A DNA stretch of 6,182 nt from Pseudomonadota bacterium (GTDB taxonomy: Bacteria > Pseudomonadota > Gammaproteobacteria > Natronospirales > REEB76), in the NCBI GenBank assembly GCA_021779005.1, contig JAJYBN010000075.1, positions 1 through 6,182 of the forward strand, given 5' to 3'. Made by a program: the position numbers and the translations under genes. Numbering within the stretch: position 1 is the stretch's first letter; the number at the start of each line of letters is the position of its first letter. Below, in pieces: positions 1 to 5,526 of this stretch. The notes under the pieces are model-generated. The model had not been told where the DNA came from and did not search any database. It saw only the letters and a list, made by a program, of their open reading frames with translations.

Positions 1-914
1 ATTTGCAACAAGCGGCGATCGATGCTCGCCGTCTGGAAGTCGAACAGGCTGTACGGCTGGCTTGGCTGAATGCGTATTACGCCGAACACGCGATTGCACT
101 TGTCAATGCCAGCGAATCCGCACTGGAGCAGAGCGTCGCCATCGCCCAGACGGAATACGAGAACGGCAAAGGCGCGCAACAGGCTTGGCTTCGGGCACGC
201 CTGGCACTCGCTGATACCAAAGCCAGGCAGATCGATTTCGAGGATGCAGAACGCACGGCGCATTCCGAGCTGGTGCGCTGGTTGGGCGAGGATGCAAACC
301 GCGTGTTCGCCGATTCTTTGCCCAGCCTACCAATGCCACCTTCCTACGCAGCCCTGTTGGATCGCTTGCCCGGCCATCCGTTGCTGCTGCGCGCCAATCA
401 ACAAATCGCCGCCGACCAGACCGGCGTAGAGCTTGCCAGGCAGACCTACAAACCTATGTGGGGTGTAAATCTGGTTTATGGCCATCGTCCAGGTACGGAT
501 GCCACAGGCCAGCCGTATACCGACATGGTCTCCGGCATGGTGACGTTGAGCTTACCCCTCTTCACGGATAACCGTCAGGACCAGAACGTGGTTAGCGCCC
601 GCTCCAACCTGCTAGCCAGCACGTATGCACGTGACGACGACTTGCGCCGGCTAAAGCAAAGGCTGGATGACGACTGGGCGCATTGGCGACAACTCAAGGA
701 GTTGAACGCCCTTTACGCACAGACCGTATTGCCCGATGCCGCCGCCGACGTCACCTCCGGACTCAATGCCTACGGCAATGGCGATGGCGATTTCTTTGAA
801 GTCATACGCGCGCAACTGGGTGATCTGGAAGCGCGGCTGCGGGCATTACGCATCCAGGTGGATACCGAAGCGCTCAAGGTGCAGTTCCTGTATTTGGCGG
901 GAGACCAATCATGA
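1..914 (+). CDS. cusC: Outer-membrane efflux channel of the TolC/CusC-CzcC family, C-terminal part (5' end outside window)
   Basis: This is the outer-membrane and periplasmic-tunnel component of a heavy-metal CBA efflux system, expected to form a trimer docked to the adaptor and pump encoded next. The reading frame is open to the left edge; the first full codon is TTG at 3, which I read as internal, not a start. About 304 residues are visible; CusC/CzcC proteins are usually about 420-460 residues, so signal peptide and first strand/helix region are missing. Visible parts fit the two-repeat TolC fold: Ala/Glu-rich amphipathic helices (about residues 5-95), a proline-rich linker (about 105-115), then the second repeat with a strand ending TLSLPLFTDNRQ (about 179-190) and a long helix pair ending DFFEVIRAQLGDLEARLRAL. 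The stop TGA overlaps the ATG of the next gene. Family assignment is firm; metal specificity is inferred from the neighbours, and czcC would be an equally fair name from this fragment alone. Confidence 0.88.
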   Translation, partial: LQQAAIDARRLEVEQAVRLAWLNAYYAEHAIALVNASESALEQSVAIAQTEYENGKGAQQAWLRARLALADTKARQIDFEDAERTAHSELVRWLGEDANRVFADSLPSLPMPPSYAALLDRLPGHPLLLRANQQIAADQTGVELARQTYKPMWGVNLVYGHRPGTDATGQPYTDMVSGMVTLSLPLFTDNRQDQNVVSARSNLLASTYARDDDLRRLKQRLDDDWAHWRQLKELNALYAQTVLPDAAADVTSGLNAYGNGDGDFFEVIRAQLGDLEARLRALRIQVDTEALKVQFLYLAGDQS

Positions 915-2149
915 ATATCCGTAAATTATTCTACGTCCTGTTGCTTGCCATGACGCTCGCAGCATGTGGTCATAGTGTGGACAAAAATGGCACCACCAGT
1001 GCACCTAGTGGCACACAGTCAACTACGCGCAAGGTGTTGTTTTATCGCTCGGCTATGAACCCGGCCGTTACGTCGCCGGTGCCGGCTAAGGACAGCATGG
1101 GAATGGAGTTCGTGCCTGTGTATGCCGATGAAGATACCAGCGAAGGCAGTGCCATACGCATCTCACCGGCTGTACAGGAGAATCTCGGTGTGCGCACAGC
1201 TCCGGTCCTGCGCGAGGACCTGCAGCGTCAGATTCATACCGTCGGGTATGTGGACTACGATGAAAGCGATTTCGTGCGGCTACACACACGCGCAGCCGGG
1301 TGGATAACAGACCTTCCCATTGCCTCCAGCGGCCAGGTAGTCCATTCCGGACAACTGCTGTTCAGGTTGTATTCGCCGGTATTGGTAACCGCAGAGCAGG
1401 AGTACATACAGGCGTTGGCAGGCAGCGATCAATCGCTGGTTGCCGCAGCCCGCAAGCGGCTTGCGGCTTTCGACGTCCCGGTGAGCGAAGTCGAAAGACT
1501 CGAGCGCAGCCGTGAAGCAGCCCACAGTTTGCCCTATTACGCGCCGCGAGGCGGTGTCGTGCAAATGCTGAATGCACGTCCGGGTTTGTATGTCACACCC
1601 GACACGGAAGTTATGCGCCTTGCAGTGCTCTCGAAGGTGTGGCTTGTGGCAGAGGTTTTCGAACGCGATTCCGACTGGGTGGCTGCTGGCGACGCTGCCA
1701 CAGCACGTTTCGCTTCGGCTTCAAGCGATACCGCACGTGGCAATGTAAATTTCGTGGATACGACCATCGATCCAGTCACGCGCAGTCTCAAGGTGCGCAT
1801 GACTTTTTCGAACCCTGGCATTGCCCTTAAACCGAATATGTATGCGGATGTGGTCATCGACGGAACAGCGGAAAGGAATGTACTGACTATCCCGGAAGAC
1901 GCGCTGATTCGAACCGGGAGTGTTGACAGGGTGATTCTCGCGCTCGGCGACGGACGCTTCCAGGTCCAACAAGTGACAGCCGGGATCGGCAGCGGTGGCC
2001 GCATCGCCATCCTTTCCGGTCTCCAGGCAGGCGAGACGGTAGTCACCTCAGGTCAATTCCTGATCGATTCCGAGGCGAGCCTGAATGCCAGTCTCGGGCG
2101 GTTGTCCGTGGGCGATCAAAACACAGCTGTCAAAGAGGTTAAACCGTGA
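911..2149 (+). CDS. cusB: Periplasmic adaptor (membrane fusion protein) of a Cu(I)/Ag(I) RND efflux system, CusB family, lipoprotein
   Basis: This 412-residue adaptor links the inner-membrane pump to the outer-membrane channel. Residues 1-18 are a lipoprotein signal with lipobox LAAC, so Cys19 is probably lipidated; +2 is Gly. A Thr/Ser-rich linker follows, then the CusB metal-binding segment (about 42-72) with Met49, Met63 and Met65 in the pattern SAMNP...DSMGM. These match the three methionines by which E. coli CusB binds Cu(I)/Ag(I) and takes metal from CusF. Next come a barrel-sandwich (lipoyl-like) half from about 105-155 (RAAGWI, GQVVHSGQLL), an alpha-hairpin about 156-205, the second half (APRGGVVQ, 211-218), a beta-barrel about 240-320 and a membrane-proximal domain about 322-392 (IPEDALIRTG, GQFLIDSEA). 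It stops soon after, without a CusF-like extension. The start is set by GGGAG at 899-903, 7 bases upstream of the ATG that overlaps the previous stop. The Met triad favours monovalent copper/silver over the divalent CzcB type. Confidence 0.93.
   Translation: MNIRKLFYVLLLAMTLAACGHSVDKNGTTSAPSGTQSTTRKVLFYRSAMNPAVTSPVPAKDSMGMEFVPVYADEDTSEGSAIRISPAVQENLGVRTAPVLREDLQRQIHTVGYVDYDESDFVRLHTRAAGWITDLPIASSGQVVHSGQLLFRLYSPVLVTAEQEYIQALAGSDQSLVAAARKRLAAFDVPVSEVERLERSREAAHSLPYYAPRGGVVQMLNARPGLYVTPDTEVMRLAVLSKVWLVAEVFERDSDWVAAGDAATARFASASSDTARGNVNFVDTTIDPVTRSLKVRMTFSNPGIALKPNMYADVVIDGTAERNVLTIPEDALIRTGSVDRVILALGDGRFQVQQVTAGIGSGGRIAILSGLQAGETVVTSGQFLIDSEASLNASLGRLSVGDQNTAVKEVKP
2134..2138 (+). promoter_or_regulatory. 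Shine-Dalgarno site deciding the GTG start of the pump gene
   Basis: AGAGG lies 7 bases upstream of GTG at 2146 and inside the end of the adaptor gene. No ATG is nearby in frame before the conserved N-terminus (LLRASLNNR), so GTG is the best start. It overlaps the adaptor stop as GTGA, an arrangement typical of translational coupling. Confidence 0.7.
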
Positions 2150-5100
2150 TCGCCGCATTGCTGCGCGCATCGCTGAACAACCGGCTATTGGTGCTGCTGC
2201 TTGCCTTGTTGGCGGTGCTGGCTGGCGTATATGCCACAAATCGTATGTCGCTGGATGCCATACCTGACCTGTCGGACACCCAAGTCATCATCGATACGAA
2301 GTACCCCGGCCAAGCGCCTCAGGTGGTTCAGGATCAGGTGACGTATCCCCTGACAACCATCATGTCGTCTGTTCCACGGGCGTCGCAGGTACGCGGTTAC
2401 TCGGCCTTTGGCGAGTCGTACGTCTATGTAATATTCCAGGACGGCACCGATCCATACTGGGCGCGCTCCCGCGTACTGGAATATCTCAATCAGGTCAAAC
2501 AGCAACTGCCCGACGGCGTGCAACCCGTACTCGGCCCAGATGCTACTGGTGTCGGTTGGGTGTACGAGTATGCGCTGGTTGATCGTAGCAACAAGCGCGA
2601 CTTGGCTGATCTCACGACGCTGCAGAACTGGTTCCTCAAATACCAATTACAACGTGTGCCGGGTGTAGCGGAAGTGGCGACAGTGGGCGGCATGGTCAAG
2701 CAATATCAGGTAGTGGTCGATCCGAATCGGCTGCGTGCGTATCACCTGTCTCTCGAGCGGGTGCGCGAGGCGATACGCCGCGGCAACAATGAAACCGGTG
2801 GCTCCGTGGTCGAGATGGCCGAGGCGGAGTACATGGTGCGTGCCAGCGGTTATTTGCAGGGAGTTGATGACCTAAAGCATGTGCCATTGGGCGTCGACCG
2901 CAACGGCACGCCAATCCTGCTGGGCGATGTGGCCGATGTGCAGTCCGGACCCGAGGCCCGGCGCGGTATCGCGGATCTCAATGGTGAAGGCGAAACGGTG
3001 GGTGGCGTCGTTGTCATGCGTTATGGTGCAAACGCACTCAAGGTCATCGAGGCTGTCAAGAGCAAACTTGCAACCATAAAGGCGAGTTTACCAGCGGGTG
3101 TCGAGATCGTGCCCGTCTATGACCGCTCGACGTTGATTCACGAATCCGTCGACACGCTCCAGCATAAGCTCATTGAGGAATTCATCATCGTCATCCTGGT
3201 GTGCGGGCTGTTTCTGTTGCACTTGCGTTCTGCGCTGGTGGTGTTATTGAGTCTACCACTCGGCATTCTCGCGGCCTTCCTCGTCATGTATTCCCAGGGC
3301 ATCACTGCAAACATCATGTCGCTCGGCGGCATAGCCATCGCCATTGGTGCCATGGTGGACGCAGCCATCGTCATGATTGAAAACCTGCACAAACATTTTG
3401 AACGGGAATCTGTTACTCCAGCAAACCGCTGGCGCATTGTGTATGAATCCACGATCGAAGTCGGCGGCTCGCTGTTTTTCTCACTATTAATCGTGGCGCT
3501 GTCGTTCCTGCCGGTGTTCACGCTGCAAGGCGAGGAAGGGCGCCTGTTCGCACCACTGGCGTTCACTAAAACCTATGCTATGGCCGCAGCCGCCGGGCTA
3601 TCCATCACGCTGGTGCCGGTGCTCTTGGGCCTGCTGGTTCGCGGCCGCATATTGCCGGAGCTCCATAATCCGGTGAACCGCTGGCTCATCAAGCTGTACC
3701 GCCCGGTCATCACGCGTGTGGTGGAACGGCATCCTTGGGCGGTGGTCATCGCTGCATCCGTGATTGTACTTGTGAGCATCTGGCCTGCCACGCACCTGGG
3801 TTCAGAGTTCATGCCCGAACTCAACGAGGGCACGTTGCTGTATATGCCGAGCATGCTGCCTGGACTGTCGATAGGCAAGGCGCAGCAGTTGCTGGAACAG
3901 ACCGACCGGCTCATCAAGACGGTGCCGGAAGTGGCCACGGTCTTCGGCAAGTCCGGCAAGGCCGATACCGCTACCGACCCCGCGCCACTCTCCATGTTCG
4001 AGACCATCATCCAGTTCAAGCCGCGCAGCGAATGGCGCCCCGGCATGACATGGGAGAAACTCAAGCAGCAGCTCGACGTGCGCCTGCAATTGCCCGGGGT
4101 GACCAATGTCTGGGTGTATCCTATCCGCAACCGCATCGATATGTTGGCGACGGGCATCAAGACACCGGTTGGCATCAAGATTTCCGGGCCTGACCTGAAA
4201 GTAATCCAGAGCCTCGGTGAGCAGCTCGAGACGATGCTGCGTACGGTACCGGGCACGGCCTCAGTCTATGCCGACCGTACCGCTGCCGGCCGTTATTTAA
4301 ACGCGCAGATCAATCGTAAGGCGGCGGCACGGTTTGGCCTGAACATCGCTGACGTTCAGGATGTCATCCAAACGGCAGTGGGGGGCTTGAACGTCACCCA
4401 GACAGTCGAAGGACTACGACGCTTTCCCGTAAATCTGCGTTATCCGCGCGCATGGCGTGATTCCCTGGAACGGCTGCGTGAGTTGCCATTGATCACGCCC
4501 CGTGGTGCCGCGATCCCGCTGGCGCAAGTGGCGGAAGTAAATATCGCAGACGGTCCAGATATGATCCAGAGCCAGGATACCCGCCCCACGGGTAACGTCT
4601 ATATCGACATTCGCGGTACTGATCTCGGCAGCTACGTGACTCGTGCACAGGACACTGTGGCGCAGAACTTCAAGCTTCCTGTCGGATACACACTCACTTG
4701 GACAGGGCAGTATGAATATCTACAACGTGCAGAGGCCCGGCTGAAGATAGTCATTCCGGTCACGCTGCTTTTGATCCTGTTTCTGCTGTATCTCAACTTC
4801 CGCAGTTTCCAGAAGGCGTTAATCATCATGGCGACCCTGCCACTGGCTTTGGTGGGCGGAGTATGGCTGCTATGGTTCCTTAATTACCACCTGTCGGTAG
4901 CCGCTGCAGTCGGATTTATAGCGCTTGCCGGTGTGGCGGCGGAAACCGGTGTGGTCATGTTCGTGTATCTGGACAACGCGCTTCAGCGACACCGTGAACA
5001 CCTTGCGGCCAATAACCGAGAACTTACCGATTCCGAACTCCGGGTCGTTATTGTGGAGGGTGCTGTTCTGCGGGTACGTCCAATCGTTATGACTGTGACC

Positions 5101-5301
5101 GCCATTATCGCTGGTCTTCTGCCGATTATGCTGGGGGGAGGCACAGGCTCCGAAGTCATGCGCCGAATCGCAGCACCCATGGTCGGTGGCATGCTCAGCG
5201 CCCTGTTGCTGACAATGGTTGTGCTACCGGCGGTGTATTACCTATGGCAGAAACATCAACTGGTTGCACATCATCCGGAAGATACAGATGACAACATATA
5301 A
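2146..5301 (+). CDS. cusA: Inner-membrane RND heavy-metal efflux pump, CusA type (Cu(I)/Ag(I))
   Basis: This 1051-residue proton-driven pump is close in length to E. coli CusA (1047). It has the RND layout: TM1 about 13-32, a large periplasmic domain, TM2-TM6 about 343-497, TM7 about 530-549, a second periplasmic domain, and TM8-TM12 about 866-1035. The CusA signature is complete: Met567 (LYMPSM), Met617 (PLSMFE) and Met666 (NRIDML) match the E. coli three-Met site M573/M623/M672. TM4 carries GAMVDAAIVMIEN with Asp405, and TM10 carries Glu933, matching relay residues D405 and E939. The E. coli relay lysine K984 is Ile980 here (RVRPIVMT). Of the E. coli Met pairs on the proposed metal path, M403/M479 and M391/M1005 are kept, M410 lacks its partner (Leu494), and the M271-M755 pair is Ala271/Asn749. 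The frame is intact, so it is probably functional. It is third in the cus operon, starting at GTG over the adaptor stop. Specificity for copper/silver is inferred from the Met site. Confidence 0.95.
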   Translation: MIAALLRASLNNRLLVLLLALLAVLAGVYATNRMSLDAIPDLSDTQVIIDTKYPGQAPQVVQDQVTYPLTTIMSSVPRASQVRGYSAFGESYVYVIFQDGTDPYWARSRVLEYLNQVKQQLPDGVQPVLGPDATGVGWVYEYALVDRSNKRDLADLTTLQNWFLKYQLQRVPGVAEVATVGGMVKQYQVVVDPNRLRAYHLSLERVREAIRRGNNETGGSVVEMAEAEYMVRASGYLQGVDDLKHVPLGVDRNGTPILLGDVADVQSGPEARRGIADLNGEGETVGGVVVMRYGANALKVIEAVKSKLATIKASLPAGVEIVPVYDRSTLIHESVDTLQHKLIEEFIIVILVCGLFLLHLRSALVVLLSLPLGILAAFLVMYSQGITANIMSLGGIAIAIGAMVDAAIVMIENLHKHFERESVTPANRWRIVYESTIEVGGSLFFSLLIVALSFLPVFTLQGEEGRLFAPLAFTKTYAMAAAAGLSITLVPVLLGLLVRGRILPELHNPVNRWLIKLYRPVITRVVERHPWAVVIAASVIVLVSIWPATHLGSEFMPELNEGTLLYMPSMLPGLSIGKAQQLLEQTDRLIKTVPEVATVFGKSGKADTATDPAPLSMFETIIQFKPRSEWRPGMTWEKLKQQLDVRLQLPGVTNVWVYPIRNRIDMLATGIKTPVGIKISGPDLKVIQSLGEQLETMLRTVPGTASVYADRTAAGRYLNAQINRKAAARFGLNIADVQDVIQTAVGGLNVTQTVEGLRRFPVNLRYPRAWRDSLERLRELPLITPRGAAIPLAQVAEVNIADGPDMIQSQDTRPTGNVYIDIRGTDLGSYVTRAQDTVAQNFKLPVGYTLTWTGQYEYLQRAEARLKIVIPVTLLLILFLLYLNFRSFQKALIIMATLPLALVGGVWLLWFLNYHLSVAAAVGFIALAGVAAETGVVMFVYLDNALQRHREHLAANNRELTDSELRVVIVEGAVLRVRPIVMTVTAIIAGLLPIMLGGGTGSEVMRRIAAPMVGGMLSALLLTMVVLPAVYYLWQKHQLVAHHPEDTDDNI

Positions 5302-5437
5302 GACTTGCACGAGTTATGGAATACAGTTTCAGCAAGGGTGGAGCATACCTGTGACCAAACAACGCATTTAGTGCTAGGCTCAATATACCGATGAACACTC
5401 TTGATGTTAGTAAAATTCAATGTTTGTTCCTGATGAC

Positions 5438-5451
5438 TTGATCCAGATCAA
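5438..5451 (+). promoter_or_regulatory. FNR/Anr-type (CRP-FNR family) binding site, perfect consensus
   Basis: TTGAT-CCAG-ATCAA matches the FNR/Anr consensus TTGAT-N4-ATCAA at all ten specified bases, and the symmetry extends one more base on each side (CTTGATC/GATCAAG, 5437-5452). It sits 75 bases upstream of the ATPase start codon and 136 bases after the pump stop. If it acts as a class II activator site centred at -41.5, transcription would start near 5486, with a weak -10 around TAACAC (5474-5479) and a leader of about 40 bases. If GATAAT at 5500-5505 is the -10, the site would be near -67, closer to class I geometry. Anaerobic activation of the ATPase gene is an inference. Confidence 0.62.
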
Positions 5452-5499
5452 GGGGACGTTAGGGGTAAAGGAGTAACACTAAATTCATCGAAAATTAAT

Positions 5500-5505
5500 G
5501 ATAAT
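5500..5505 (+). promoter_or_regulatory. Possible -10 box for the ATPase gene
   Basis: GATAAT matches TATAAT at five of six positions. No acceptable -35 lies 16-18 bases upstream (CACTAA at 17), so it would need an activator. It would place the transcript start only a base or so before the Shine-Dalgarno site, which is tight; the AT-rich context makes a chance match plausible. Confidence 0.25.
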
Positions 5506-5512
5506 GCGCAAA

Positions 5513-5517
5513 GAGGG
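5513..5517 (+). promoter_or_regulatory. Shine-Dalgarno site choosing the ATPase start at 5527
   Basis: GAGGG lies 9 bases upstream of ATG 5527. A second in-frame ATG at 5575 (Met17) has a G-rich run, GGGGGA at 5559-5564, 10 bases upstream and would give a protein lacking the short His-containing leader but keeping both metal-binding modules. I prefer 5527 because of the better Shine-Dalgarno match. Confidence 0.6.
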
Positions 5518-5526
5518 TCTTTAAAC

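Larger units (their letters stand above)
5302..5526 (+). promoter_or_regulatory. Intergenic region between pump and ATPase genes; probable ATPase promoter region
   Basis: This 225-base gap is more AT-rich than its flanks and contains no credible gene. The only distinct elements I see are a perfect FNR-type inverted repeat (5438-5451), two AGGGG repeats ten bases apart (5451-5455 and 5461-5465), a GATAAT that could be a -10 box (5500-5505, no good -35), and a Shine-Dalgarno site (5513-5517). I see no stem-loop followed by T's after the pump stop, so readthrough from the cus operon into the ATPase gene cannot be excluded. No convincing CusR, CopR or CueR operator was found. Confidence 0.55.

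Noticed and set aside
3..5. TTG at 3 as the true start of the channel gene.
   Set aside because: There is no room to see a Shine-Dalgarno site, no signal peptide follows, and the protein would lack the N-terminal third of a TolC-family channel; the gene is cut by the window edge.
1537..2046. 169-codon minus-strand open frame opposite the adaptor gene.
   Set aside because: Ser/Thr/Arg-rich low-complexity translation typical of the complement of a GC-rich gene; the + strand frame is clearly cusB.
5324..5346. Possible CueR/MerR-type operator: CAGCAAGGG (5330-5338) matches the core of the E. coli copA CueR site on the opposite strand.
   Set aside because: The outer arms are not inverted repeats of each other (AGTTTC versus GGTGGAGC), and no -35/-10 pair with the 19-20 base MerR-type spacer lies around it; it would also point toward cusA on the minus strand.
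5302..5400. Search for a transcription terminator after the pump gene.
   Set aside because: Only stems of 3-4 base pairs were found and no T-run follows, so no terminator is claimed.
5401..5420. Second weak dyad TTGAT...TTCAA upstream of the FNR box.
   Set aside because: Half-sites are about ten bases apart and one is mismatched, so the spacing is wrong for FNR/CRP-type binding.
5391..5441. Small + strand frame of 16 codons beginning ATG AAC ACT in the intergenic gap.
   Set aside because: No Shine-Dalgarno site, very short, and it runs into the FNR box; nothing supports translation.
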